DNA of 64,000 nt from an uncultured Sphingobacteriales bacterium (GCA_937991535.1 CALKHN010000003.1:62001-126000), one strand, 5' to 3'. Positions 18,365 to 27,134 are shown, numbered from the stretch's first letter. The notes: generated from the letters alone by a model not told the origin. Program-made: numbers and translations.

Positions 18365-18832
18365 ATGAAAAAAATAGGTATATCAGCCCTGGCTTTTTTC
18401 CTGGTTTCGGGAATAATTGCGCAAGATGCGGCAAATGATTCCCTGCAGCATGTTTCAGTAAACAGTGATCCCAGGGTCAGTGCACTTGTGAAAAAGAACA
18501 GGGAGATAAATGAAGCTACGTATTTAAAAACAATCCGGAATATGTCTGGATTCCGTTTACAGGTCATCAACACCAATGATCGCAAGAAAGCGCTTTCGGT
18601 TAAAACCCGTATGCTGAGTGATTTTCCGGGCGAGAAAACTTATTTTATCTATCATTCCCCCTATTTTAAAATTCAAATGGGTAATTTCCGAACGAGGGAA
18701 GATGCGGAAGAACTGTTACAGAAAGTAAAAAAGATATACCCTTCCGGAGTATTTATTGTACCATCAAAGATACAAATGAGGCCACCTAAAGACGGGGAAC
18801 TTATATTGGACGCAATGGGCGATAAGCCTTAA
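18365..18832 (+). CDS. Secreted SPOR-domain protein
   Basis: 155 residues. Signal peptide MKKIGISALAFFLVSGIIAQ, a short charged region, and a SPOR domain at about 60-140 (GFRLQVINTNDRKKALSVK to FKIQMGNFRTREDAEELLQK). SPOR domains bind denuded septal peptidoglycan, so the protein probably acts in the periplasm, perhaps in cell division. Small stand-alone SPOR proteins of this size are common in Bacteroidota. Single-gene unit, convergent with the next gene. Confidence 0.85.
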   Translation: MKKIGISALAFFLVSGIIAQDAANDSLQHVSVNSDPRVSALVKKNREINEATYLKTIRNMSGFRLQVINTNDRKKALSVKTRMLSDFPGEKTYFIYHSPYFKIQMGNFRTREDAEELLQKVKKIYPSGVFIVPSKIQMRPPKDGELILDAMGDKP

Positions 18833-18851
18833 ACAAACAATGGAATTAGGG

Positions 18852-19535
18852 TTATCCCTTTTCTACGTTAACGATTTCTGTAGACCCGGTTTCATTTACG
18901 GTTTTAACAATACCAAATCCCGGGGCATACCATTCCGTTGCATTATAATTCAGTGGTATAGCGATCGGTCCCGTTTGAATATTCAGCTTAACCTGGTAGC
19001 TTATTGATATACAATCCCAGGTGCCGGCTTTTGTACTTATTTGTTCTGTACCGGTTACTTTTCTGTTAAGGATCTGCATTTTTAAAATTTGCTTCAACCC
19101 GTTATTGTCAATTTCCATATTGAAAGCTCCGTCTTTTAACTGGTCGCCGGTTTTCATTGCATTAGGATATTCAAGAAACGCATTTTTTATTTTAGCATGC
19201 GCTTTGTTAAATTGTTCGGTTTGTTGCTGTGGAAGAAATAAATTCATATCAATCATAACGATACCGTTATTGCATTTTACATAGCTAACTCCTTTGTTCA
19301 CAGATTTTCCTTCCTTATCAAGTAAATTGGTATGTATGGTAGCTGTAGCAGTGTTTCCTTTAGCAGGCTGATTGGAAATTTTATATATAATTGATCCGTT
19401 TGCATTCCCTTTATTGTTAAACACTGCAAACGTTACAGTTTTATTATTTTGCAACAGGTAAAATGATGCACAGTTTTGCGCATAGGTATTTCGGTTTATC
19501 AATGCAAAAACGAAAACAAGCAATAAATTTTTCAT
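18852..19535 (-). CDS. Secreted hypothetical protein (DUF3108-like)
   Basis: 227 residues from the ATG at 19535, where a clean signal peptide begins (MKNLLLVFVFALINRNTYAQ); the frame extends six codons further to 19553. The mature part is beta-rich, with VTGTEQISTKAGTWDCISISYQ and ATEWYAPGFGIVKTVN, resembling DUF3108/TapB-like Bacteroidota proteins whose function is unknown. Assignment to that group is from memory of the sequence pattern and is uncertain. Confidence 0.65.
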   Translation of the reverse strand: MKNLLLVFVFALINRNTYAQNCASFYLLQNNKTVTFAVFNNKGNANGSIIYKISNQPAKGNTATATIHTNLLDKEGKSVNKGVSYVKCNNGIVMIDMNLFLPQQQTEQFNKAHAKIKNAFLEYPNAMKTGDQLKDGAFNMEIDNNGLKQILKMQILNRKVTGTEQISTKAGTWDCISISYQVKLNIQTGPIAIPLNYNATEWYAPGFGIVKTVNETGSTEIVNVEKG

Positions 19536-19632
19536 AAAATGCGGGTTGTTCACTTATGAAAGATAGAGAATTATTCCCGATAAGAAGAACAACCGGTAAA
19601 ACAATGGGAGAGAAGTGATAGCAAAAAGAAGA

Positions 19633-20010
19633 TTACGCCGCTTTTTTGTCTTTAGTGAAAAAGCTGGTTACAAATTTTTTCCAGATGGATATTTTCTTAC
19701 CTATTTCTTTATTGGTTCCCAATTGCAATGCCGCTCCAATAGCTTGCTTCGCAAGGCTTCCTGATGGCTTCCAGAATAAACGGCCGCCTGCATATCCAAG
19801 TCCGAATTTGAGAGCGGCACCGAGTATTCCGTTCATAAGTCCATGATCTGAAGTAATTCCGTGAAAAGCGCTTTTGACCAGGTTAGCCGGCGTTAAACTT
19901 TCATAGGTTTTTTTGAATTTTCCTCTTAAACCTTCTTCTAAAACCCGGCTTTGTGTCTCCAGCAGTTCAATCCTGGCTTTAATATCTTCAGAGCGTAATG
20001 GAATATTCAT
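19633..20010 (-). CDS. Hypothetical protein of envelope-stress trio
   Basis: 125 residues. N-terminal coiled-coil-like segment (DIKARIELLETQSRVLEEGLRGKFKKTYESL), a Gly/Ala-rich middle (GLMNGILGAALKFGLGYAGGRLF) and a basic C-terminus. Overlaps the holin-like gene by 4 nt (ATGA), so it is translated with it. I do not recognise a named family; the context with YtxH and a holin-superfamily-III protein is a recurring one in Bacteroidota. Confidence 0.75.
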   Translation of the reverse strand: MNIPLRSEDIKARIELLETQSRVLEEGLRGKFKKTYESLTPANLVKSAFHGITSDHGLMNGILGAALKFGLGYAGGRLFWKPSGSLAKQAIGAALQLGTNKEIGKKISIWKKFVTSFFTKDKKAA

Positions 20011-20354
20011 TTCAGTATTTTATTAACAACAGCATTATAAAATGGTGTTTTTATCAGGCTTTTCCTTGCCGCGTACAGAATCAGGCCCAATAAAAAATAA
20101 AAACCGGCGACGATAAAAAAACCATAATATGCTTCACCAAGCCATTTTCCCAGTAACAATGCAATAGCGGTATTCAATGCTATAATTCCAATAAAAGCAG
20201 TTAAGGTGATTATGAGCTGCGAAACAACCGATGCGGCCATTTCTGTACTCTTATCCACCGCTTTTAATTTCCACAATTCCGTTTTTGTTTCTATATAGCG
20301 CTCCGTATCTTCAATTAACATTGTTATATTTTCGGAAATTGAATCTTTCATCAT
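20007..20354 (-). CDS. Phage-holin-3_6-like (holin superfamily III) membrane protein
   Basis: 115 residues. N-terminal amphipathic helix (ISENITMLIEDTERYIETKTELWKLKAVDKSTEM) followed by two membrane segments (SQLIITLTAFIGIIALNTAIALLLG and YGFFIVAGFYFLLGLILY). This is the pattern of the putative Actinobacterial Holin-X / YqjE group, which is chromosomal and not normally phage-linked. With the neighbours it probably forms a small inner-membrane stress module. Confidence 0.8.
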   Translation of the reverse strand: MMKDSISENITMLIEDTERYIETKTELWKLKAVDKSTEMAASVVSQLIITLTAFIGIIALNTAIALLLGKWLGEAYYGFFIVAGFYFLLGLILYAARKSLIKTPFYNAVVNKILK

Positions 20355-20414
20355 TATGAGTATTTTATGCCGCCGGAATAATAAATGTTATTAGCGCCGC
20401 ACCAGGGTTGGTGT

Positions 20415-20690
20415 TTAAACCATTGAATTTTTTGCCGGGCCGCCAAAAGTGCTCACCTTACCTTTTTCGGCTAGGTCTTCTACTTCATTTTTTGCACTGC
20501 GGTATTTATCTTTTACCGTGTCAACGAAATCATTGAAGGTATGTTTTAACTGGTCGCCCATGTCGGATGTATTCTTCGATATCTTTTTTCTGGTTTCAGA
20601 ACCTTTTTCGGGAGCAAAAAGAATACCCGCTATAGCACCGATGGCCGCGCCTGCCAATAGACCCAGCAATACTTTAGAATCTGCTTTCAT
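20415..20690 (-). CDS. YtxH-domain protein
   Basis: 91 residues: an N-terminal glycine-zipper-like membrane segment (LLGLLAGAAIGAIAGILFAPEKGSE) with the YtxH hallmark APxKGSETR, then a charged amphipathic helix. YtxH proteins are general-stress membrane proteins in other phyla. First gene of the minus-strand trio. Confidence 0.85.
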   Translation of the reverse strand: MKADSKVLLGLLAGAAIGAIAGILFAPEKGSETRKKISKNTSDMGDQLKHTFNDFVDTVKDKYRSAKNEVEDLAEKGKVSTFGGPAKNSMV

Positions 20691-21034
20691 AATTGTTGAT
20701 TTTAATAGTGATAATAATCATTTATTTTTATTACTCTATAGTAATACATTTTCCTGCCAAAAAATAAATATTAATTTAAACCGCTCCCGTTATGGATTGT
20801 AAAGCAGAGCTCTGGTTTTCATGAGCAATAAATTCCCCATCCTGTGGAATATCTCCTATGAAATCAATAAGACTAATAAAGTTACGCTTTAAAATGAACT
20901 AAAAAAATACTGGCATATTTATTTGATACTATAATAGCATTCAGGAAGTTAGTTTAGGGGTTTTATAAAAGGCCGGGATTTTCAGTCCGGCCTTTTTAAT
21001 GGAAGCATCTTTTTTTGCTGGCGCAGATTATGCT
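20691..21034. other. 344-bp gap: terminator and no recognisable gene
   Basis: A/T-rich. It holds a strong bidirectional hairpin at 20968-20997 and the 5-prime flank of the YtxH gene. A 23-codon plus-strand frame from ATG 20821 exists but I see nothing to support it. Because nothing on the plus strand feeds the hairpin, a small plus-strand RNA ending there is possible but unproven. Confidence 0.5.
20968..20997. terminator. Bidirectional intrinsic terminator
   Basis: AAAGGCCGG (20968-20976) pairs perfectly with CCGGCCTTT (20987-20995) around a 10-nt loop, with T runs on both sides (TTT on plus; TTTTATAAAA read on minus). It ends the minus-strand regulator gene located just upstream of it (21035). 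Confidence 0.85.
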
Positions 21035-21763
21035 CTAAAAATCTATGCCCAGCCATTTCTTTTTTTTCGTTTTTCCGTATTTTTCGTAATCAAATTTGTA
21101 TAATTTTCCCGGCCGGTGAGGCACGTTATTTTCCAGCTCGCCTGTGTCAATGAGCAGTCCCATACTAAAAAATTTCTTCCGGAAATTTCTCCTGTCCATT
21201 TTTTCCCCCAGGATGTTTTCATATAAAAGCTGGAGATCGCGTAACGAAAATTCTGTTTCCAGCAGCCTTAATCCTAATGGGTGTTCCTGCATTCGGTACT
21301 GAAGCCAGTTATAGCATGCGTCTAATATCTGTTTATGATCAAAAGCCATTTCTTTAATTTCCTGTACGTCATGCCAGTGTAATTCATTATCCAGGATTTT
21401 TAGTTCGTTATGCCTGATATTAATAAGAGAGCAGTAAGATATGGTTATTACTCTTCCTTTAGGGTGCCGGTTTACCTCACCAAAAGTTCGAACCTGTTCC
21501 ATATATACATCATTTAAACCGGTACGGTCTTTTACAATCCGCGAAACAGCAGCATCAATATCTTCATCTGGTTTAACAATATCTCCAAGCAGCGACCAGT
21601 GATCTTTATAGGGCTGCATATCGCTTTTAATAAGCAAGACTTTCAGTTTGTTGTCTTCAAAACCAAAGATTACACAATCTACAGATATGCCTACTGTAAA
21701 ATCAGGCACGTGTGCCGGTTCGCCGGGAAAATGATTGTTGTGGATGACTGGATTTTTTACCAT
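21035..21763 (-). CDS. NrtR/AraR-type Nudix-like transcriptional regulator
   Basis: 242 residues from ATG 21763. N-terminal Nudix-like domain (about 20-140) with DFTVGISVDCVIFGFEDNKLKVLLIK, then a C-terminal winged-helix domain (FSLRDLQLLYENILGEKMDRRNFRKKF). The Nudix box is degenerate: GDIVKPDEDIDAAVSRIVKDRTG has SRIVKDRTG where active enzymes have REL-x-EE-x-G, so hydrolysis is unlikely and a sensing role is expected. The Bacteroides arabinose regulator AraR belongs to this family; the ligand here is unknown. The upstream ATG at 21829 would lie before the candidate -7 box at 21810-21817, which supports 21763. Confidence 0.85.
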   Translation of the reverse strand: MVKNPVIHNNHFPGEPAHVPDFTVGISVDCVIFGFEDNKLKVLLIKSDMQPYKDHWSLLGDIVKPDEDIDAAVSRIVKDRTGLNDVYMEQVRTFGEVNRHPKGRVITISYCSLINIRHNELKILDNELHWHDVQEIKEMAFDHKQILDACYNWLQYRMQEHPLGLRLLETEFSLRDLQLLYENILGEKMDRRNFRKKFFSMGLLIDTGELENNVPHRPGKLYKFDYEKYGKTKKKKWLGIDF

Positions 21764-21809
21764 AACGTTAAAACATTTGTATTTCTGTGTGCGCGGCTCT
21801 AATATTCCG

Positions 21810-21817
21810 CAAATATA
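21810..21817 (-). promoter_or_regulatory. Candidate -7 box for the NrtR-type regulator
   Basis: On the minus strand reads TATATTTG, an exact TAnnTTTG. Start near 21803 gives a leader of about 40 nt to ATG 21763. Confidence 0.45.
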
Positions 21818-21981
21818 GGCTGAAGACAAATATTGCCCGGTATTGAAAATGCTTCAGATTCTAATAATTGTAGTTTGGAATTGTTCATTCCGGCCTGCCG
21901 GTTGGATGGATGGATACACTTTTGCATATTGGGCATCGGCTTTTGCAGCCGGCAGAATAAAAGGGAAGAGAACTATTTTTT

Positions 21982-22470
21982 TTATAGTCTGCTTATTTTC
22001 CGTCTTACCTTAAATGACCAGGTGAAATTAAACACGGCCACTAATTCACCTGCCTCATTGGTTCCGGTGGTTTGAACTGTAATCATATTATCGCCATTTG
22101 TGGCAATGGCTTCCTCTATTGCATCCCGTAACGCTATCCCGTCTCTGCATACAAAGGAGGTAATACCGGTAGCCTTTTTATGATATGCTCCGTTCATATC
22201 TGTTAGCAGCATGGATACGGAGGGGCTGCGCTTAAAAATATTAGCCAGGCATAAAGCGCCGGTACTCATTTCGGCGGCCATGGCCAGGCAGGCAAAATAA
22301 GTGGAGTTAAACGGGTTCTTTGAAAACCACTTATACGGCACGGTTACCACGCATTTTTCTTCCGAAATGGATTTTATTCTCACACCGGAAAAATAAGCGG
22401 CGGGCAACCTGGAAAGTAAGAATATGCGAAACTTTAGCGGGTTACGGACCAGTTTAATAAATGCGTTCAT
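21982..22470 (-). CDS. DUF4442 / hotdog-fold thioesterase-like protein
   Basis: 162 residues from ATG 22470 (MNAFIKLVRNPLKFRIFLLSRLPAAYFSGVRI, typical DUF4442 beginning); the frame extends to 22506. Conserved-looking features are PYKWFSKNPFNSTYFACLAMAAEMSTG and SVSMLLTDMNGAYHKKATG. The hotdog fold suggests an acyl-thioester hydrolase or acyl binder; substrate unknown. Lies just after the peptidase gene and on the same strand. Confidence 0.75.
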   Translation of the reverse strand: MNAFIKLVRNPLKFRIFLLSRLPAAYFSGVRIKSISEEKCVVTVPYKWFSKNPFNSTYFACLAMAAEMSTGALCLANIFKRSPSVSMLLTDMNGAYHKKATGITSFVCRDGIALRDAIEEAIATNGDNMITVQTTGTNEAGELVAVFNFTWSFKVRRKISRL

Positions 22471-22513
22471 ACGGCAGGTTTGTTTTTCAGGAAATATTTT
22501 TGGCAATACTGTT

Positions 22514-24118
22514 TTATTGTTTGCTTATTTCTACCACACAGGTAGCTACCTGGTCATTTCCTGCGGTACCTTCAAATTTAATAGTACCTGCTGATGTGCT
22601 TTCGTACCGGATATTGGATGAGCTTTGTGAACGTAAGCTGTTACTGACACGCATGGCATAGTCTGTTTGCGGTTGCTGGCTTATCGTTTGATTAAGTTTA
22701 TACCAGTCAAGCGGTTGTTTGCTTACAACCACTACCATCATATCCTTTGTACCTATACTATCTGGCGTCATACTTTTATCTTTTGGAAACAACCGGTAGC
22801 CGGTAATACCGCAAAACGGAGAATATTTTGTTTTAGAAGGATCTTTGGAGTCGGGATACGGAAATAAAGTATAGCTGGTTCCATCGGTGTCTTTGCCAAA
22901 TATGTAAGTGTAGCATTCGGTGGTATTTTTCACTTCCATTTTAAATTTTGTACCAATTTTAACCGGCATAGTGCTTTCAAAACGATTGCCTGTATTTATA
23001 CGCAAAGGAATATATCCTTTCGAATTTGTATTTTTATCATCGTATTGCACTTCCATCAAACCAATTTCACAAGCAAAAGTAGTATTGGCGGCGGTGCTGG
23101 CTTTTGCCATAGGTTCTAATGCATAGGCTTCTCTTACATACCTGTTAAAATCGGGATAACGCACCCAGGCAAATCCGTTGTTTCCCCATTCGGGTCCCCA
23201 GCTATTCATCATTAAAAAAGAGCCGCCATATTTTGTATCATCATAACCCACTACGCATTGTGCATGACCACCAAAGCCCATCATGCCGGCATCACCCGGC
23301 TCAGGATACCACACGTCTTTACCCAGCATGTTTTGCATATAACTTTCTCCAACCATCATTCCTATTACAACAGGCGCGCCCTGGGCAAGGTTTTCTTTAA
23401 TGGCCCGCATATCCAGTTCTTCCGTGTTATCACCTTTTGTCAGCCTGTTAAAACCGCGCATTTTAAATTCCGCTGCCTGCTGAATTAAATTGACCGAAGG
23501 CTGCTCACTGCAATTCTGGTCATTATACGGAAATTGTTCATAAGGCAATGAACCCTGTTTTGTCATGTATTCCATAGCCTTTATGATATAGGAACCCTGG
23601 CAACCCTCGAGTCCGATCTGGTTGTATAAAAAAGCAGGGCTGAATTTCAATTGATCTGGATTTTGACCAGTGCGGGAGGCTTCCAGTATGCTTCTTGCAG
23701 CGTAGGCGCTGCTCCATGCTACGCAACTTCCCTGTTCGCCCTGGTTGCCCACCTGCGGCGCATAGCGTTGCAGGTTAGTAGCTTCGGGCAATGGGTTTTT
23801 GGTATCATCTTCTTCTAATGCTTCATAAATATTTGCTTTCTGAAATTGCCGTGGATCGAGGATCCCGCCAGTAGCCAGTTGTCCTGCCTGGCTCATGATA
23901 TTTTCGCAGCCGCTGCGTCCAAGTAAAAAATAACCACCTATTCCGACAGCCGCGATAACCAAAATTCCTTTTATTCCAAAAATGCGCAGTAAAAGCGGTA
24001 AAAAAGCCAGCAGCCCGCCACCCCCGCCAGGCAAACCTCCTCCGCCTCTCTGTCCGCCGCCACCATCATTAAATTGCTCCGGTTGATTTTGCGGATCGTC
24101 TGTCATCCGTATGGGCAT
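22514..24118 (-). CDS. Membrane-anchored papain-like (C1) peptidase
   Basis: 534 residues (ATG at codon 5, 24106, also possible). Residues 1-35 are Gly-rich (GGGGQRGGGGLPGGGGG), 36-66 a membrane segment, then a C1-type peptidase domain: GNQGEQGSCVAWSSAYAA (nucleophile Cys132), GGHAQCVVGYDD (His285) and MMNSWGPEWGNNG (Asn305). Residues about 350-534 form a beta domain resembling DUF4384. The peptidase domain would face the periplasm. The Gly-rich cytosolic start plus anchor is like that of YpfJ-type neutral zinc metallopeptidases, an unusual pairing with a papain fold. Substrate unknown. Confidence 0.88.
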   Translation of the reverse strand: MPIRMTDDPQNQPEQFNDGGGGQRGGGGLPGGGGGLLAFLPLLLRIFGIKGILVIAAVGIGGYFLLGRSGCENIMSQAGQLATGGILDPRQFQKANIYEALEEDDTKNPLPEATNLQRYAPQVGNQGEQGSCVAWSSAYAARSILEASRTGQNPDQLKFSPAFLYNQIGLEGCQGSYIIKAMEYMTKQGSLPYEQFPYNDQNCSEQPSVNLIQQAAEFKMRGFNRLTKGDNTEELDMRAIKENLAQGAPVVIGMMVGESYMQNMLGKDVWYPEPGDAGMMGFGGHAQCVVGYDDTKYGGSFLMMNSWGPEWGNNGFAWVRYPDFNRYVREAYALEPMAKASTAANTTFACEIGLMEVQYDDKNTNSKGYIPLRINTGNRFESTMPVKIGTKFKMEVKNTTECYTYIFGKDTDGTSYTLFPYPDSKDPSKTKYSPFCGITGYRLFPKDKSMTPDSIGTKDMMVVVVSKQPLDWYKLNQTISQQPQTDYAMRVSNSLRSQSSSNIRYESTSAGTIKFEGTAGNDQVATCVVEISKQ

Positions 24119-24155
24119 AACACAATTATTTTAGTTCCTAAATATAAGAGATTTT

Positions 24156-26096
24156 TTATTGATTTGATGTGTACGCTTTCAGCCCGCAGTTTAACCAATC
24201 TTCGTACTTTTTAGCATCTGGCGTGTACCCAACAGGGTGGGTCATTAATGTGCCTTCATGGTTTAAGATAACGTATAGCGGCTGGGTGGACTGACCGAAA
24301 TTTTCAGATTGAAAAGTAGCCCATTTGTCGCCTATGGTTTCGATATCCTTCTCTTTTCCACCGGGAAATGTATAGGTGAATCTTTCGGATGGGGGAAGTT
24401 TTTTGCGGTCATCAACATATAATGAAACGAGGATGAATTTTTCTGTAAGCAGAGATGAAATTTCGGGTTTGGTCCAAACCTGTTCTTCCATTTTGCGGCA
24501 GTTTACACAGGCCCAACCGGTAAAATCAATAAGAACAGGCTTATTTTGCTCCTTAGACAGTTGCACTGCTTTTTCATAGTCATTTATTACATGAGGTTCA
24601 ACACCTTTGCCATGCACATTGTTTTTGCCGTACACGCTGTAGCTTAATGGTGGAGGAAAGCCGCTTAATAATTTGAGATTGGCGTAACGCGAAGGCGTGA
24701 GACCGGGCACAAGATATATCGCAAAAATAAAGGCTAACACGCCCAGCACTTTACGGGTTGTAGATATCTTTTGGCCTTTATAATCATGAGGAAGTTTTAA
24801 CCATCCAAAAAGATAACAACCCAGCCCCAATGCTATCAATAGCCAAATACCTATGAATACTTCCCGCTTCAACAAGCCCCAGTGCTCTACCAGGTCGGCA
24901 TTGGAAAGAAACTTAAATGCCAGTGCCAGTTCAACAAATGCCAGTATTTTTTTTATCGTATCCAGCCACCCGCCGCTTTTGGGCAGCGATTTTAACCAGT
25001 TGGGAAACATAGCAAACAGCGCGAAAGGCAATGCCAGCGCAGTTCCAAATCCTGCCATTCCGGCGGTAAGCGACCATGCGCCTTCAGACGCGGTACCCAC
25101 CAGCAAAGTACCTAATATTACACCGGTACATGAAAAAGACACAATGACCAGGGTTAGCGCCATAAAAAATATACCGCTTATGCTGCCGAAACTGCTTTTT
25201 GCATCTGCTTTACCGGCAATACCCGCAGGCAGATTTATTTCAAAATAGCCAAAAAAGGAAATAGCAAAAAAGATAAAAACGGCAAAGAAAAAAACGTTTA
25301 GCCACGCATTCGTTGAAATATTATTAAATATTTCGGGTTGTACATTGCCGATAACATGAAACGGGATGCTGGCCAGAACATAAATAAGGAAAATGAAAAA
25401 GCCATATAGTATACCGTTGCGTATGGCCTGGTTTTTATTGGATGCCCTGTTGGTAAAAAAAGAAACGGTAACGGGGATCATAGGAAATACGCATGGTGTA
25501 AGCAGGGCTATTATTCCTCCCACAAGGCCCAGAAAAAAAACAGTAAGTAAACTCTGTCCCGATGCATGCGCATCGCCGCAGGGCAATACGGGCTGCTTAA
25601 GGTCCACACGCTGCAATTTAATCTGGCTGGCTGCAACGGGTGCTATGCCACCTTCCAATTGTATATTCTTTGTTTCTTCGAGCGGAATAAAGGTTTCGTT
25701 GTTAGAAGCAAATCCATGTAATGCTATTTTAAGCGATGCCGGAACAGTGCCTGTAATACTTATTTTTTGGGTGAGTGTAAAATTGCCGGTATATACAGGC
25801 AATTTGCGGTTTTCAAAAATGGGATCCTTTATTATTGTTGCCGCAGGGCTAACAGTAGTTTTTCCGTCTTTTTGAATATTGTCATTATCCCAGCTTATAT
25901 GCAAACCTCCGAGTTCAATATCTGTCATAGAATCTGCATACACATGCCATTTTTCGGGAAGGCTGGCCTTTATCGTAATCGTATAGGAGGCAGCACTGTG
26001 TTTTTTGCTATTTGCCTCCCATTGCAGAGGGCTATCCTGCGCAGCGCAAAACAGGGGTAGCAGAAAGAAAAGAAAAAGAACAGTGTTTGATTTCAT
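24156..26096 (-). CDS. dsbD: Thiol:disulfide interchange protein DsbD
   Basis: 646 residues. Moves electrons from cytosolic thioredoxin to the periplasm. Signal peptide MKSNTVLFLFFLLPLFCAAQ, an N-terminal DsbD-alpha-like beta domain (about 25-165), eight membrane segments with the redox motifs TPCVFPMIPVTV and SCTGVILG, and a C-terminal thioredoxin domain with CVNC at 530-533. The alpha domain contains no cysteine pair (the only nearby Cys is in LPCGDA just before the first membrane helix), so it cannot relay electrons the way E. coli DsbD does. ScpA lies upstream on the same strand after a repeat tract. Confidence 0.93.
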   Translation of the reverse strand: MKSNTVLFLFFLLPLFCAAQDSPLQWEANSKKHSAASYTITIKASLPEKWHVYADSMTDIELGGLHISWDNDNIQKDGKTTVSPAATIIKDPIFENRKLPVYTGNFTLTQKISITGTVPASLKIALHGFASNNETFIPLEETKNIQLEGGIAPVAASQIKLQRVDLKQPVLPCGDAHASGQSLLTVFFLGLVGGIIALLTPCVFPMIPVTVSFFTNRASNKNQAIRNGILYGFFIFLIYVLASIPFHVIGNVQPEIFNNISTNAWLNVFFFAVFIFFAISFFGYFEINLPAGIAGKADAKSSFGSISGIFFMALTLVIVSFSCTGVILGTLLVGTASEGAWSLTAGMAGFGTALALPFALFAMFPNWLKSLPKSGGWLDTIKKILAFVELALAFKFLSNADLVEHWGLLKREVFIGIWLLIALGLGCYLFGWLKLPHDYKGQKISTTRKVLGVLAFIFAIYLVPGLTPSRYANLKLLSGFPPPLSYSVYGKNNVHGKGVEPHVINDYEKAVQLSKEQNKPVLIDFTGWACVNCRKMEEQVWTKPEISSLLTEKFILVSLYVDDRKKLPPSERFTYTFPGGKEKDIETIGDKWATFQSENFGQSTQPLYVILNHEGTLMTHPVGYTPDAKKYEDWLNCGLKAYTSNQ

Positions 26097-26148
26097 GCAA
26101 TAAAAATGGTAGCCGTTTGGGTTGTAAAATGTTTTATAAAGGTAAGAT

Positions 26149-26211
26149 GTTAGCAGTTAGCTATAAGCTATCAGCTATAAGCTATCAGCAGTCAGTTATC
26201 AGCTATCAGTA
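26149..26211. repeat. Nine-unit heptamer tract (ATCAGCT family)
   Basis: Unbroken 7-bp register: GTTAGCA, GTTAGCT, ATAAGCT, ATCAGCT, ATAAGCT, ATCAGCA, GTCAGTT, ATCAGCT, ATCAGTA. Confidence 0.9.
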
Positions 26212-26240
26212 TGAATAATACCAATGATAGGATGAATTGA

Positions 26241-26268
26241 TTGCTGACGGCTAATCGCTGATCGCTGA
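26241..26268. repeat. Heptamer tract, inverted CAGC family
   Basis: Four units: TTGCTGA, CGGCTAA, TCGCTGA, TCGCTGA. These are the complement orientation of the tract at 26149, separated from it by a core that includes GATAGGATGAAT; the same arrangement recurs at 32397-32467. Confidence 0.75.
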
Positions 26269-26286
26269 AAGCCCATACCAGGAAGC

Positions 26287-27075
26287 TCATCCCTCATCCC
26301 CTGCTTCGTCAAGGGATATCAGTTCTTCCCTGTTTTCATTCCATTCCACAATAAAATTGTTCCTGCCTTCACCGGTAATGATGCTCATGTATTTTTGTTG
26401 TACCAGCTCAAGCAAAGAAAGAAAAAGAAAGATGGCATGTATACGGTTCTCACAAACTTCAAATATCTTTTCAAACGCTGCTGTTTTTTCAGCATGTACC
26501 ATATCAAGCATATATTCTCTGCTGCCTTCCATGGTATAATGGTAATTGTATACCACATGCTGGGGCTTGTTGTTGCGATCGTGTAAGCGTTGCATTACCC
26601 GTTCAAAAGCTTTCATCAGCTTAAACATGGTGATGGTTTGTATTTCGGTGCCTTCACCAGAATCTTCACCTACCTGTACCATTTCTTTTTGTATATTACC
26701 CCGTTTTACCATTAGCATGCGAATTGCTTCCATTTCCGCCATTTTTGCGGAAGCTTCTTTAAACCGTTTGTATTCAAGCAATTTATCAATCAGTTCCTGG
26801 CGCGGATCAATTTCATTACCCTGCTCATCCATTTCCTTGCGGGGAAGTAGCATTTTTGCTTTAATGCGCATAAGGGTGGAAACAAAAAGTATGAATTCAC
26901 TGCTCAGTTCTATACTTAAATCTTCTGCACTGTGCATGTAGGTTACAAAATCATTGATGATTTTTGTGATCTGTATATCATAAATATCAAGTTCATCCCT
27001 TTCAATAAAGAACAATAAAAGGTCAAAAGGACCCTCAAACTGGGGAAGTTTGATCTGGTATGATTCTGTATTCAC
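26287..27075 (-). CDS. scpA: Segregation and condensation protein ScpA
   Basis: 262 residues, kleisin of the SMC-ScpAB condensin. Typical start YQIKLPQFEGPFDLLLFFIERDELDIYDIQITKI, central acidic/charged region, and a C-terminal winged-helix-like end (RIHAIFLFLSLLELVQQKY). It bridges the SMC heads and organises chromosome segregation in the cytoplasm. scpB is not adjacent. Confidence 0.93.
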   Translation of the reverse strand: MNTESYQIKLPQFEGPFDLLLFFIERDELDIYDIQITKIINDFVTYMHSAEDLSIELSSEFILFVSTLMRIKAKMLLPRKEMDEQGNEIDPRQELIDKLLEYKRFKEASAKMAEMEAIRMLMVKRGNIQKEMVQVGEDSGEGTEIQTITMFKLMKAFERVMQRLHDRNNKPQHVVYNYHYTMEGSREYMLDMVHAEKTAAFEKIFEVCENRIHAIFLFLSLLELVQQKYMSIITGEGRNNFIVEWNENREELISLDEAGDEG

Positions 27076-27096
27076 TATTACAATATTTAAATACTA

Positions 27097-27134
27097 CGTC
27101 CCGCCGGTTTATATAATGTAACCGAAACGGGACG
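27097..27134 (-). terminator. Hairpin between the DUF3078 gene and scpA
   Basis: CGTCCCG (27097-27103) pairs with CGGGACG (27128-27134), with an inner CGGTT/AACCG pairing. On the minus strand it follows the DUF3078 stop codon by 23 bp and is followed by an A/T-rich stretch; a likely transcript end. Confidence 0.6.

Noticed and set aside
20007..20354. Prophage holin
   Set aside because: The holin-superfamily-III pattern here occurs in chromosomal stress clusters; no lysin, capsid or integrase gene is nearby.
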